Source: Calycina herbarum (Eukaryota; Ascomycota; Leotiomycetes; Helotiales; Pezizellaceae). From it: a stretch of DNA of 64,000 bases. A model generated the notes under the pieces. It ran no database searches, had not been told where the DNA came from, and saw only the letters and a program-made list of their open reading frames with translations. Shown here one piece after another: positions 1-11,145 of the stretch; position 1 is the first letter of the stretch, and the number at the start of each line of letters is the position of its first letter. The stretch spans positions 186,001 to 250,000 of the forward strand of contig LLEY01000054.1 of assembly GCA_001414485.1 (NCBI GenBank), written 5' to 3'. A program made the position numbers and the translations under genes.

Positions 1-175
1 TGCTATTCCTGTTGTGTTGTAGAAGCTCAGGAGCCCTCCCCTTTTTAGGAGGGGTTTGTTCGGAGGGTTCGGGAAGTAACTCGGCAATAACCCCGCTGAT
101 AAATGGAGGGGCAATGAAGCTCAAGTTACTCACTCTCACCACAACCCAAACACCAAGACAACTAAATAACCAGAC

Positions 176-838
176 ATGATCGGAAGTCCACTGAATCTGC
201 CAAAATGGTATATAGTCCCTTACCCTCAAAATACCTTTCTAACAAGTCCCCAGGCTCGAGAAGAACTCGCACCTGCTCAAGCCCCCAATCAACAACTACT
301 GCGTCTACAACGATGATATGACAGTCATGGTATTTCACCCTTCTCCCTCGCAAACAAAACGTCAGCATGCTAACCTATTTGGCAGATAGTAGGCGGCCCC
401 AACGCCCGAACAGACTATCACATAAACACAACCCCCGAATACTTCTTCCAATACCGCGGCGCCATGCTCCTCAAAATCGTCGAAGATCACACCACCTCCT
501 CCCCCAAATTCCGGGACATCATAATCCGCGAAGGCGACATGTTTCTCCTTCCCCCAAATACACCACACAACCCAGTTCGTTTTGCGAATACGGTGGGGAT
601 TGTGCTTGAGCAGAAGAGACCGGAGGGATCCCTGGATCAACTGAGATGGTATTGTAAGAACTGTGGGGAGGTGGTGGATGAGGCGGCTTTTCATTGCACG
701 GATTTGGGAAGCCAGATTAAGGAGGCTGTTGAGGGGTTTAAGGAGAGTGAGGAGAGGAGGAGGTGTGGGGGATGTGGGACTTTGGCTGAGAGTGCGCCGA
801 AGGAGGGGGAGATTAAGGATCCGAATTTGGAGGGTTGA
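176..838 (+). CDS. BNA1: 3-hydroxyanthranilate 3,4-dioxygenase (kynurenine pathway)
   Basis: Three exons, 176-207, 254-329 and 386-838, with GT..AG introns, give a 186-residue protein; intron 2 has a TGCTAAC branch site. The enzyme opens the ring of 3-hydroxyanthranilate with O2 and Fe(II) on the way from tryptophan to quinolinate and NAD, in the cytosol. Visible signature: cupin with R44, H48, E54, H97, R101 and E111 at the spacing of the known iron and substrate ligands, and a C-terminal rubredoxin-like pair of CxxC motifs (C126/C129 and C163/C166) typical of fungal and bacterial 3-HAO. The length matches the family. The start is the only ATG that gives the conserved N-terminus MIGSPLNLPKW. 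It is convergent with the next gene (182-bp gap). Family assignment is firm; the exon joins are my own reading. Confidence 0.95.
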
Positions 839-1020
839 TGGAGCTGGTTCTCTTGCTTGGATGGGTGAGGGGATTATATCTCGAGAAGGAATAGGGTGGA
901 ATGGCATGTTGGATTTCAAACCTGGAAAAGCAATATGGAGGTAGGCTTTGGTTTTGAATGTTTTCCCAGCTGGGGTAAAAGGATGGGGTATCCATTGTAC
1001 AGTATTTACAATCTCTTCTT

Positions 1021-1861
1021 CTACGTAGCTTTGTATTCATATGTACTTGTGGACTCCTCAACCTGCACTTCAATCTTCCCTTGCTCGATTTCTTTTCCAT
1101 TAACCTTCAATCCGGCCTTCATAACATCTCCCGGCACAACTGGCCCAACACCCTTAGGTGTACCTGTAATAACAATATCGCCCACCTCCAATGTCATAAC
1201 CTTAGATATATCACTCAGTATTCTTGGAATCTGGAAGAGCATCAAATTCGTAGAATCTGACTGTTTCGTCTCGTTGTTGACCGAAAGGTAAAGTTCGACA
1301 TTATGAGGATCGGGAATCAAGGATTTCGGAATGATTTCGCTAATAGGGAGGAAAGTATCGAAACCCTTGGCGATATCCCATGGTAAACCCTTCTTCTTTG
1401 CCTCGTTCTGTGTATTTCGTGCCGTCATATCGATACTCAAAGCATACGCTAAAACACCATTAGCAAACGGCACAACCCCACAGGCATATAGGAGGACACA
1501 AACACTCTATAGCATCCAAAGCCCCCTTCTCATCCTCGGGTTCCAAATTCTTAACCCGCTTCCCCATAATCAAAGCCAGCTCAACCTCATAATGTAAATC
1601 GACCCCTCTGGGTCTAATAACCGGACCATCCTTAGGTCCCAAGATGGAAGAAGCAGGTTTGAGGAAGAAGAAAGGTTGTTTTGGTTTTGCGCTGCTCAAT
1701 TCCTTGATGTGGTCTCTGTAAGTGGGATAGTTAGCTACTTGTTTACTGGCAACAATAATTGAAATGGGGACAAACGCATAATTCCTGCCAATGCAAACTA
1801 CCTTTGAAGCTTTCTTTAAAGAAGCCATGGAGGCAATGCCTCTGCGGAAGACGAGAGACAT
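1021..1861 (-). CDS. FAHD1-like acylpyruvate hydrolase / oxaloacetate decarboxylase
   Basis: Minus-strand exons 1861-1776, 1715-1504 and 1448-1021 join in frame to 241 residues. The fold is the fumarylacetoacetate hydrolase domain. Metal ligands E72 and E74 in HYEVEL and D106 in SIDMTAR sit as in human FAHD1 (E71/E73/D102); CIGRNYA and the late TGTPKGVGP loop are also present. Known members cleave acylpyruvates or decarboxylate oxaloacetate, usually in mitochondria; the basic N-terminus MSLVFRRGIASMASLKK could be a targeting peptide (inference). A longer in-frame start at 1975 is less likely because 1861 gives the family length. Intron 1 (60 nt) splits the NYA/DHIKEL motif and intron 2 (55 nt) has a GCTAAT branch site. 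The substrate cannot be told from sequence. Confidence 0.93.
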
Positions 1862-2505
1862 GTTGGGTATAGGTGAGGGGTGAGTGAGTGGTGTTGTAAA
1901 TAGCCAGCTCGCTGGGTAAATGATACTTTTTGAGTGATAATTGGAAATGCCGGGAACGGAGGGGGAGCTCCACATCGGGATTGGAAGCCGAGCCGATCCG
2001 AGTATCGGAAGCTATTTTAGCTGGCAAACGCCAAGGAATTGGATTGCAGCGGGAGGGCGAGATTGGAGTGGGGGAGCAGAGCGGGGCGCATTCCGCGGTG
2101 GCGCTGCTTTGCCCATTAATTGTGATGAAATTTGGTGGGACAAGCACAAATCCAAGTGCAAACCAACTTTTGAGGTCACACGAGAGGCGTTTGATGAAAA
2201 GCCCGTTACACAGTCAGAACATCACCACCACCACCACCACCACCACCACACTTCCCTCTGCACACCTGCATTTTCGGAGTCCCGTCATCCCACGTTCTAG
2301 CCTCCATTAACCCGCAGACCGCTTCTCTCCTTCTCCGTCGCTCGTTCTGCAGTTCATCAATTCATCAGTTCATCAAGCATTTTACAATTCTTCTCTGCGA
2401 ATTCTCCGCGAATTCTCTCCCACGACTATCAACTTTTCCCACTTTACGACAACAATCCCATCTTCCACACAACAACACAACAACACACCAATACCCTCAG
2501 ACGAA
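1862..2505. promoter_or_regulatory. Divergent intergenic region with CAC microsatellite and CT-rich leader
   Basis: This stretch separates the starts of the FAHD1-like gene (minus) and the next plus-strand gene, so both promoters must lie here. It contains a near-perfect (CAC)n run at about 2223-2251 and, from about 2290 to 2500, a pyrimidine-rich tract with repeated TTCATCA and TTCTC words that looks like a fungal 5' leader. No TATA box is obvious. Short reading frames through the CAC run encode only polyhistidine and are not genes. Confidence 0.5.
2223..2251. repeat. (CAC)n microsatellite
   Basis: About nine consecutive CAC units, nearly uninterrupted. It lies in the shared promoter region, not in a gene. 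Confidence 0.9.
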
Positions 2506-3181
2506 ATGGAAGCCCTCCAATTCTCCCAAATCCTAGCAGATCTCTCCACCCTCCAAAGCACAGTTCGTCCCCCTCTCTCCAGATCTGCCACCTCCTCCCC
2601 TCCCCCAACACCACCAAATACCGGTTCAACCACAACCACAACCCCATCTCACCCATCTCTCCCTCAGGAACCATCTGCCGCAGCAAACCTGCTCAACGCC
2701 AACCAGCAACTTTCCAAAAACCATCTCCGCAAGAAATCCAAAGGATCGATCCTTCCCGAGCCCCCAAAATTCGATAAATTAGGACGCAGAATCATCAGAG
2801 GACCACCAAGTGGCGCTTCGAGCCCAAATATGCCATCGTTAAGCAGAATGGGATCGAGCTTCTCGGGGTTGAGTAGTGGGACTGCGACGCCTAGTAAGGA
2901 TGCTGGTGAACCTGTGAGTTCTTTCCTCCTCTTCTCCTATCCCAAACACTTTTGAGTCTCGTATATTCCAAGAAGGCAAGCTAATATGGTTTTAATAGCA
3001 AGACGAAGACATGGCCCGCGCAAAGAAACTCCTAGAGCTCTACCAAATGCGCGGCAAATTCCAACAAATGGGCGACAACGGCCTAGCCCGCTCCCAACAA
3101 CGAGTCGACAAAGTGATCGACGTCTACACCAAAAGGAACCTCGAGGAGAAAGAGAAAGCCGCTCGCGCGAAATACACCTAA
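2506..3181 (+). CDS. Conserved-looking small fungal protein, unknown function
   Basis: Exons 2506-2913 and 2999-3181 (85-nt intron, AGCTAATA branch site) give 196 residues. I do not recognise the family. The N-terminal 100 residues are Ser/Thr/Pro-rich and probably disordered. A basic segment, LRKKSKGSILPEPP, is followed by FDKLGRRIIRGPP. The second exon is a charged helix, with LLELYQMRGKF early and VIDVYTKRNLEEKEKAARAK at the end. The helix and short basic motifs suggest an adaptor or nuclear protein, but that is a guess. The start follows a long CT-rich leader. No signal peptide or membrane segment. Confidence 0.75.
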
Positions 3182-3935
3182 TATACCACCACACGCTGGG
3201 CGCTAGCCTGAAATCAAAGGACGAGCACGAGGATTGTACAGTTCATTGTTACGATATGGGGTTTAATGGCGGGAATGCCAAGGTCACTGGAAATTATTCA
3301 TAATGGTAATTACAAAAGGGGTAACTCTGAGCATCGTGGCGTGGAGTTTGGTCGTGGTCAGGGATACCAAAAAAAGTTCATGGCGTAGGATGGGATGGGA
3401 AGCGGGAAAACGGTGTTTGGAGCATTACCGGGGCGTATAAAAGTTCGGTTATACCCTTTTTGGCTCATTTCTCGATGTTTTTTCCCCAGCGATTAGCAAG
3501 GCATTCGAAATCTAATATAAGTTCACTCATTTTCTGACCGTATTTGCAGGTTCTCAGTTTGCTCTTTGGTGATGAATAATGTTATTATTGAAAGAGAAAG
3601 TTGGGATGTGTCCAATCTTAGAGCTAGCCTCTTTTCCCACATCTACACCTCGTCAATCACTCAGTCTTCAAAAGCTCTCGAGGAGCAGCCAAAGTCGGTT
3701 TCTAGCGCTGGTATGCTCCTGGTTCTTTCTGACGCAAAATACTGTTTATTGAAAGAAAGAGAAACTCGAATCATGTCCAATCTCAAGGCTAGTCTCCTCT
3801 TCAAGCCTCTCCCCTACCACGTCTTCAGTTCGTCCACCACCACTCAGTCTCCAAACTTCCAGGCTCCCAAACATCTGGTCACCAGTCCTCCCGATCCTCT
3901 CCTAGCCACAGTCCATGAAATTCACTTCCTCGAAA
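3182..3935. repeat. Convergent intergenic region with an imperfect direct duplication
   Basis: Between two convergent genes, 3549-3681 and 3721-3861 are imperfect copies of each other, spaced about 172 bp. Both contain GGTTCT, a GAAAGAGAAA block, ATGTCCAATCT, GCTAG and CACTCAGTCT in the same order. A 130-codon ORF runs through both (3566-3958, plus) and overlaps the 3' end of the opposite gene by 23 bp; it has no recognisable domain. It could be a small unknown gene or only 3' UTR sequence that duplicated. Confidence 0.55.
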
Positions 3936-5165
3936 TCACAAAGGCACAGGACCAGTAGGTAAATCAACAGGCGGTTTAGCAAGAGCCTTCATATCCGGAG
4001 GATCAAATTCAATCCCCTTCGCCATCATATCCAACAAATCCGCCGTAGGCTGCGCAAGTTGCCGTCCCAGAACCACCTTCAAAACCCCCTTTCTAAAAAT
4101 CAGTTTCCTGAATTTTCGCAAGCCCTGTCGAGACTTCTGTCCCCGCTTATTCCTCAGTGTATCTTTCACTTTTGAGGTTACTGTTTCCCTGGGCTCAGGG
4201 TTGACAGAGGTGGTGTCTACGGGAATTGGTAAGGGAGCTGTTGGTGGTGTTTGGCTGTGATGGATGGAGGTTATTGGAGGGTCGGATATTGAGGTTAGAG
4301 GTGCGTTGGGTGGTGTTTGGGCGCCGTCGATGCTGGGGATTCGGGTTGCCATGTAGTTCCTGTAGTCCATCTCGGAAACCCATTTTTCGATTTGAGAGGG
4401 GGATGCTCCGCCGGGTGTCGGCTTTGCTACGCATTCTTGAGCGGAACAAGATTCTCTAGGTGTATCGGGATGGACTGGTGTAGTTTTTGCTTTGCATTCT
4501 GGAGCGTAACAAGATTCTGGTCCTAAGGATGGGGGGACTAAGGGCTCGTGTTGACCGAGGCTGCAGCAGTATTGATTGCCATCTGCTTTCAAGGATTGAG
4601 AGCGGGAGATGTTTCCGTCTACTAGGATTGAGTAATTTGGAGGACTGTAAGTTGAGCTTGAGCGTGCTTCTTTCCTTGTTTTTTTATTGTTGTTGTGGTG
4701 GTGGTCTTCTGGGAAAGAAATCCTAGGCGTCGCGTACCGTTTCTCATATCTCCCCTTCTCATCCACGACCTTTGAACTAGCGTTTTTCATGGGGGCAGCT
4801 TCGTGGCCTCCAATTGGTGTATTGGGATGTGTCTGAATCCAAGGTATCATTGAAATATTGGAGGAATCTTTGCCATTGAATTCAAATTGTGCGAATCCTA
4901 GAGGTGTTGTTGTTCGGATTGGGGGGAGACCGAGATCGAGATCTTCGATTTCGTGGGAGTCTGCTGAGGCAGAGAGGACGGGGGAGAGGCGTGGATTAGC
5001 ATTTTCGTGGGGCCGACGATGGTGTTGACAACCGTTGGGGTTGTTGTGGTTGTAGGCAGGTATTCCTTCTTGCCGAATTCTGGCGAGGACATCTTGGGGA
5101 TCTTTTCCGGGGAGGGAAGAGATGATGTAAGAGTCTGTTTGAAAGAGAATCCTGGCCGGTGCCAT
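3936..5165 (-). CDS. Hypothetical disordered protein
   Basis: Single open frame. I prefer the ATG at 5165 (409 residues, starting MAPARILFQTD) over the upstream in-frame ATG at 5477 (513 residues), because the extra 104 residues are low-complexity and the MAPARI start looks natural; both remain possible. Contents: an ordered-looking N-terminus with SYIISSLPGKDPQDVLARIRQ, a long Ser/Pro/Asn-rich middle with a HHHNNNKK run, two related Cys blocks about 20 residues apart (CYAPECKAKTTP and CSAQECVAKPTP), and a basic C-terminal helix (KSRQGLRKFRKLIFRKG). No catalytic motif, signal peptide or membrane span. Function unknown. Confidence 0.6.
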   Translation of the reverse strand: MAPARILFQTDSYIISSLPGKDPQDVLARIRQEGIPAYNHNNPNGCQHHRRPHENANPRLSPVLSASADSHEIEDLDLGLPPIRTTTPLGFAQFEFNGKDSSNISMIPWIQTHPNTPIGGHEAAPMKNASSKVVDEKGRYEKRYATPRISFPEDHHHNNNKKTRKEARSSSTYSPPNYSILVDGNISRSQSLKADGNQYCCSLGQHEPLVPPSLGPESCYAPECKAKTTPVHPDTPRESCSAQECVAKPTPGGASPSQIEKWVSEMDYRNYMATRIPSIDGAQTPPNAPLTSISDPPITSIHHSQTPPTAPLPIPVDTTSVNPEPRETVTSKVKDTLRNKRGQKSRQGLRKFRKLIFRKGVLKVVLGRQLAQPTADLLDMMAKGIEFDPPDMKALAKPPVDLPTGPVPL

Positions 5166-6057
5166 GTTTGTAAATTGTGGGATGTGAGTGTTTATTTGTC
5201 GAACTTCTCGTGGATTTGACGATGATGGAAGTGGTTTCCGGATTATTTGGGAGGAGGGTCGGCGAAGACTTGGGTGCTCCTCTACTGATGGAAGAAGTTG
5301 GAAATTGTTGGATTGGGAGATATATTTCGGATGAGGATTAGGAATGGTTGTCAATGGAATTACTGGGATTGACCGTCTGCGTTTGACCTTGGGCCAGTGG
5401 ATTTCCCAAGGCATCGCATCGACGGGGGGTAAGGATGGGAAGAATATTATATCCAAGTTGTCGGAAAAGAGACACAAGGCATCACTGTTCTACTAAGATA
5501 GCAACCTGTGTCTTATTTTAGACTTTGGCCATTTCCAGGGGCGGGAACTGATAAGTGGTCGAGAGGAGAACACCTGTACTCTGCTCCTTCCATTCGAGAC
5601 TTGGAAAATCACTTTAAATTTCAATCATTTCAGAAAGCCAAGTATTAAAGTTTCATAAGAGTTCCGAAAATTGTACCTACAAGTAAGCGGGTACAGTCAC
5701 GAATTTCATCGATCGTTCTTGCCAGAGAAAAGGAAAGGAAGGACTTCCCAAAATGATGTTAAATTCAAGGTCTCTTTTTCTAAACAAAACACAATGGTTA
5801 AGATAACAAGGGTAACTACTCCCGACCAGGATAGCATTAATTAAAAACCAGACATTGCTTCCTTTCTGTTATTGCCTTTGGTAAAATCGAACTGGGCTAG
5901 TCGGGGCATTGAATAGTTCACCCGGTCCGAGTCCGAAAGCCGCTCCGGTAAATCGGCGTCTTGGCTTTGCTCTGACGAACTTGTTTGGGGCCTCAACTCC
6001 ATACTTTCTCCCCAACTTACCAAATCGTCGCACAATAAGTGCGGCACGACAGCAAAC
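5166..6057. promoter_or_regulatory. Divergent intergenic region
   Basis: Upstream of the hypothetical gene on the minus strand and of the PWI gene on the plus strand. If the 5477 start is used, 5166-5477 is coding. I see no RNA gene or repeat. Short minus ORFs at 5841-6231 overlap the PWI first exon and are shadows. Confidence 0.4.
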
Positions 6058-7760
6058 ATGGCCACCTCCGTTGATGCAAAGCTCCTGAAATCCACCAAGT
6101 TCCCACCAGAATTCAACCAAAAGGTGGACATGCAAAAGGTCAATGCTGAGGTTATGAAGAAGTAAGCTCCCCAAGTTGCTGGTACAAACCCGCTGAAACA
6201 GTTCACTAACGCGCTCGCAGATGGATCGCAAGTAAGATATCAGGAATCCTTGGGAATGAAGACGATGTAGTCATTGAATTATGCTTCAACCTCATCGAAG
6301 GTGCCCGATTTGTGAGTTTTACCATTACCGGACAATGGTAAGGCTGGGCTAATGATTTTCAGCCGGATATCAAGACGATGCAGATACAGCTTACGGGTTT
6401 TCTGGATAAGGACACTGCGAGCTTCTGTAAGGAGTTGTGGAAGCTTTGTCTGAGCGCACAGAGTAATCCACAGGGTGTTCCTAAGGAATTGCTTGAGGCC
6501 AAGAAGTTGGAGCTGATTCAGGAAAAGGTATTACTATTTGCCCTTTTAATTGTTCTCATACTAACCTGTGTCTAGATTGAAGCAGAGAAATCCGCAGAAT
6601 TAGCCCGCAAGCGTCGCGACGATGAACAAAACCGGGAGCGCGAAGTCAATACAATCAGAACTCGGGAGAGGGGAGAGCGTGGTGGTCGCGGAGGAGGAGG
6701 TCCAGGTCCGAGGGGTGATAGTTGGCGAGGCGGTCGAGGAGGACGTGGGGACGATAGAAACAGAGACTTTGATCGCGGGCCTCCTAGAAGAGATATGGAT
6801 CGCCGTGGTCCACGTTATTCAAGATCCCCAAGACGCCGTCCTGATTCGAGAGATCGTTCCTTCCGACCTCCTCTTAGAGAAGCCGATACATATGTACCTC
6901 GTGGGCGTGGAGGACCAAGACGCGACCCACGAGATGTCAGAAGCGCAACTTCCAGATCACCCTCTCCTACTCGCTCAGTATCAAACTCGCGCTCGCGCTC
7001 CCCACCTAGACGCCGTTATCGTTCCTCCTCAAGATCTAGGTCCCCCCCTCGAAGACACAGATCCAGAACTCGTTCTAGATCACCAGATAGACGAAGTACA
7101 TATAGAGGACGAGGAGGAAGAGGGAGAGGCAGAAGCCCAGACCGTGGGAATCGCCGTCGGAGATCACCAACTTTGTCTGACAGCTCTCGTTCACGCTCTC
7201 CTCGACCTGCAAAACGACGAAGAGCTACTACGGATTCAACCAGTCGATCACCACCACCAAGAAGAGCACGTCGAAGAAGTTCTAGCTCAGTATCAAGCTC
7301 CAGATCAAAATCCCGGGCGAGATCTGCGTCTAGAACAAGACCGGCCACTCTTTCCCGATCTCTCAGTCATAGCCCAATTCGCAAGACAACCGACAGTAGA
7401 GACATGAGCCCTACACCGGACGATAAAGAGACGGATAATCCTGCTCGTAAGAGTGTTGAAGATGACGAACGACGGCTAACTCGAAGCAACAGCCGTAGCA
7501 TAACCCCTCCGCGACGACGCCGCAGAAGTTCAACAAGAAGCTCCAGTAGAGGTGGACGGGATCGAAAACGTCGTCGTTCCATGGAAAGATATGAACCAGC
7601 AAGCAAAAGTCGACGAAACACCTCTTCTGTTTCTTCTTCACGGGTTCCCTTAAGTGCTGATTCTGATGATAAAATGGATCATGGATCCCCACCACGAGGC
7701 GTGGAAGAGACGGAGAAAGAACAAGCAGCTGTGACCGAAGAGGTTGGTAGTGCTTCATAA
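6058..7760 (+). CDS. PWI-domain, RS-rich splicing factor (SRRM1/SRm160 type)
   Basis: Four exons, 6058-6161, 6221-6311, 6363-6527 and 6576-7760, give 514 residues. Residues about 20-110 form a PWI domain (KWIASKISGILG, LCFNLIEG, KTMQIQLTGFL), which binds nucleic acid in SRm160-type factors. A charged helix then leads to an RGG-rich segment and about 300 residues of RS/SR dipeptides, as in the SRRM1 family of nuclear pre-mRNA splicing and 3'-end coactivators. Introns are 48-59 nt with good branch sites. The stop at 7758-7760 may not be the real end: an acceptor at 7863 opens a 36-codon exon to 7974 (see findings). Out-of-frame ORFs across the RS repeats on both strands are shadows. Confidence 0.92.
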
Positions 7761-7974
7761 TATATATAGGAGCTTACTTTATCTTGTCAGTGGTGGAAAT
7801 GATTTACTTATATGGGAAAATGACGATTCTTTGACAATGGCTGACTTGGGATGAATAAACCAGTTGACGAGTCCACAGAAACAAGCCAGCGAGCTGAGGG
7901 AGAAACTGCTGAGGGAGAAGATTAAGAAGATGAGAAAATCGAGTATTGAATCCCTGGAGAAAGGCTCAGGCTAA

Positions 7975-8515
7975 CGTGCAAATGAGGAACTTCTCGAACC
8001 TACTTCTTTTTCGTAATTTCCATGCTGGGTTTTGGAATTGGTATTGGGAATTAGAAATGAAAAGACTTTCTACATTTTGCTTTCCAATGTGATGTATTGC
8101 TTCAATCGACATGTTGTGATAATATTTCCGGAACCTTCATCGAGGTTGTGAATTTAGAATATTTGTAAAGGGGAATTAGCCAAACCGATTCTGTACCTCG
8201 AGGTTAATTCTGGTAGTCTACGGCATTTGCCCTTCCGCAATTCTCCCAGCTCTTCTGATATAATGAAGGCAACATAGATCTAATCGTTCGAGCCTTGCAG
8301 GATAATCAAATTGATTTTCCGAATCTTGGTCAAACAATAGAAGGAGCAAAGTGGACCAAAAGTCTGATAGAGATCGGTAAAAGGAAACCCCGTCCGGAAC
8401 CGATAACGCCTTGGCAAACCCCGTCGCGTCTCCCTCCCCATGGATCACCCCTCTAATTCAGCAATCCCCTCATGTACAAACGCCCTCTCCTCTATCCCTC
8501 CCATCCTTTTTCAAA
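7975..8515. other. Intergenic: 3' UTR of the PWI gene and EAF6 promoter
   Basis: Moderately AT-rich, no open frame worth reporting and no RNA gene seen. A CT-rich leader (CCCCTC, CTCTCC words) precedes the EAF6 ATG from about 8430. Confidence 0.4.
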
Positions 8516-9183
8516 ATGGCAGAAAATCAAGCTCCAACAACGACAGCAGCAGCACCCAATGGTGCCGACGTCCCAGGCCAGCCCTTTTACGACCGTACAA
8601 AACAACATCTCAAAGACCTCCTGCGACGGAAACAAGCTTTAGAGAGAAATCTGTTGGCCACGGAGGAAATGATTTATAAGAACGAGACGGAGTATTTGGA
8701 GGATACGCCGGCGGGGAATATCATTGTTGGCTTTGAGGGGTACACTAAGGGCAGTGGGGGGACGGCGGCGGGAGGGGGCAGGAGGAAGGGGAATGTGGTG
8801 GAGGGGAATAGGGTCTTTTCGAGGTGTAGTGTTACGTTTGGACCCCCGGGTGTATGTCCTTATTTTATTTTCCTCTGTCTGCCTTTGTGGCCTCTGAACT
8901 GAAGTCTGATTTGGTGAATGAGTGCTAATTGTTGGGCTTGTAGGAATCACCGAGTAACACGGCACAATCTACTCCTATGGCCGCGATGGCACCGACACCT
9001 TTATCTACGAGCTTTGTGAGGGGCGATGGGGGATCGAATCACGCTACGCCTACAAGTGCGAGTTCGGCGTCGAGGACGGGTGGAGGCGCTGGAAAGAAGA
9101 ATAAGAAGACTGGGGAAGATAGCGATGGGGAGACCAGAGATGCCAAGAAGGTTCGGACGAATTTTGGAGCTGTGCGGAAGTAG
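8516..9183 (+). CDS. EAF6: NuA4 histone acetyltransferase subunit Eaf6
   Basis: Exons 8516-8851 and 8944-9183 (92-nt intron, GTATGT donor, TGCTAAT branch site) give 191 residues. The family core is clear: a coiled coil with LKDLLRRKQALERNLLATEEMIY, then YLEDTPAGNIIVGFEGY and the basic RVFSRCSVTF motif. Eaf6 is a small structural subunit of NuA4 (and of MOZ/HBO1 complexes in animals), acting in the nucleus on H4/H2A acetylation. The C-terminal third is Ser/Gly/Ala-rich and ends in basic KKNKK and AKKVR patches. The start at 8516 is chosen because the 35 residues before it (frame open to 8411) are not conserved in style. Convergent with the JmjC gene. Confidence 0.92.
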
Positions 9184-9497
9184 AGATGGTGTCTTCTCAT
9201 TGGGAAATAGAAAAGCAAGAGGTTTGGGTTTTGGGAGTTTATGTGAACTCTGAAAAGGGATTGTAAAGGAACTGCGACAGTCGAACATCAATACCATAGA
9301 GGGCGTTGGAGTTAGACGGTCTTTTGCAGGTGGTGTTAGGAGTTGGTCGCTTTTTGCAATTATTGCTTGCGAGGCTGGAATGGCTTTACTGTACAACGAT
9401 ATCCTAGTCGGATTCATGATCGCTTGATCGTACAGATCATCACGAGTAGTAATCAAATAGAAATCTTCCACAAACTGATGGACAATTGAATTTTTCT
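9184..9497. other. Convergent intergenic region
   Basis: 3' UTRs of EAF6 and the JmjC gene meet here. No other structure seen. Confidence 0.4.
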
Positions 9498-11145
9498 TCA
9501 TGGAACCTCCTCGTCCCTGTCGTCTCCAAAGCCGAAACTAAACCCACCAGCATTTGTATCTTCTTCCTTCCCAACCGCCATAGCCCATTTCCTTTTTCTG
9601 CCCTCGGCCTGCTTTTTCAATTCCTCCAGTGCTTGCTCTAACAACTCGGGATGCTGACTCTTCATCTGATCCACAAAAAGTCCATAAGGATCAGTGACTT
9701 CTTTCTTGAATCCAGAAATCCGGTCTGATGTATCATCCCTCATGAAAGAAAGTACACTAGTCAAATGACTCCGAGGGACGAAGTTTTGAGTAATAGCAAT
9801 GCTATCATCAAGGTTTACCACTAGATGCCACCACCCACTAGGAACATGAAGAACCTCTCCTTCAGCACAAACTCCCTCACAACACCCTGGTGTCTTCCTA
9901 GCCTCTGCGTGAAACTCTAGAAGCCATTCGGCAATGCTGAGAGGACTTGTAACCTCGCTTTGGTCCTCGGAAACGTAGACTCCTGGTGGTGGTGGACTTG
10001 AAGGACTGGAGGGGAACATGATCCAGTATTTCGAACCTCGTAAGACTGCGTTCCAAGCACTTGTGGCATTGGGATCTTTGTGATATGTTGAACCACCGCG
10101 TGCTGGGCCGATGATAAGCCATTTGTCGTCTGGCCGATTTTCTCCAAGGACGGCAAAGAGATCTTCACCGAAGCATTCTGGGACTTTGTAAGATGGCGAG
10201 TCTTGACCAACTTGAAGGTTCATTTTCTCAACGAAACTTCGGTCGAAAAGGTAAAGAGGACTCTCATCAGCACTGTTGCGCATATAATGAGCGTAGGTGT
10301 TCAGTGACCAGTCCACTGCTTCGGCTCGGAATTTGACGTCTCCATATTGCTCCAAAAGGTACTCGATATCCCAAGACTTGAAGACTGGCCATTGTCGAAC
10401 TGGCTCTGTGAGTATGAAGGGCTTATCGCTCCAAGTATCCGAGAACTCAGAAGGAGTGAGGTTCTTGAGGCGAGGAATTGCATTTTTAGCAGGGATGTTT
10501 GAACTGTATGGGACCAGAGATGTATGGGTGCAGAGGAATGGTCTGAACAAGACATCTGAGAATACATTGTCACATTGAATTTGTGACAGATGCTCCCTAC
10601 TTAGGGAAAGAAGTGTAGAGCGCCATGTTCCTCTCCAGACGAAATTGCCACTTAGGGATTGCTGTGATCTGCGTATTCAATCAGCATGATATTTGCTTGA
10701 AGGTGATACTAAAAATTGCAAAGGCTAAAGCAAATAGAAACTAATACATGTGAAACAACAGTAACAGTAACAAAAAGTAGAAAATCACGTACTCAATGAA
10801 CAAAGTCTTCCAAATATCATCTGATCTGCAAAAGGCATACAAAAATTTGCATGTAGACCCTAGCAAGCACAATTGACTGGGATCAAGGTATTCCAAGAAA
10901 ATGGCGATAACTTCGTCAGGAAATAGCTGGAATGGGCCAATTGCTGTTTTGGCGTCTGAAGTGGCAGTGTACAAGTTCCCAGCTGGTTTCACCGCTAATG
11001 GATGATGAGGAATAGTCAGAGGTGACTCTTCTAAGGATCCCGACGCCGCTTCTTGTGACTCAAAATCAGCGCCACCACTGGGCTGGAGGGCTAGCTTTGT
11101 GTTGAAAACACCCCCAACGTCAGCTGGGATTATGGAAGACTTCAT
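9498..11145 (-). CDS. F-box and JmjC domain protein (JMJD6-like 2-oxoglutarate oxygenase)
   Basis: Exons 11145-10793 and 10668-9498 join across a 124-nt intron to 507 residues. Residues about 75-117 are an F-box (LFPDEVIAIFLEYLD, LLGSTCKFLYAF). After the splice comes GNFVWRGTWRSTLL, the usual linker, then a JmjC domain with the Fe(II) triad H314, D316 (HKD) and H399 (PSGWWH) and K331 for 2-oxoglutarate; all key residues are present. The fold class includes JMJD6-type lysyl hydroxylases and demethylases; the F-box suggests coupling to SCF ubiquitin ligase (inference). The tail is Lys/Glu-rich with an FGFGDDRDEE end. The start at 11145 (MKSSIIPADVGG) is preferred to the upstream in-frame ATG at 11313. 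Divergent from eIF4A. Confidence 0.92.

Noticed and set aside
362..919. 185-codon minus ORF over BNA1
   Set aside because: Lies antisense to the conserved 3-HAO exon; low-complexity Pro/Leu/Gly content.
1941..2310. Histidine-rich ORFs upstream of the small unknown gene
   Set aside because: They translate the CAC microsatellite in the promoter; no other coding sign.
6622..7407. 261-codon plus ORF in the PWI gene
   Set aside because: Out-of-frame reading of the RS repeats; the true frame is one that continues the PWI domain.
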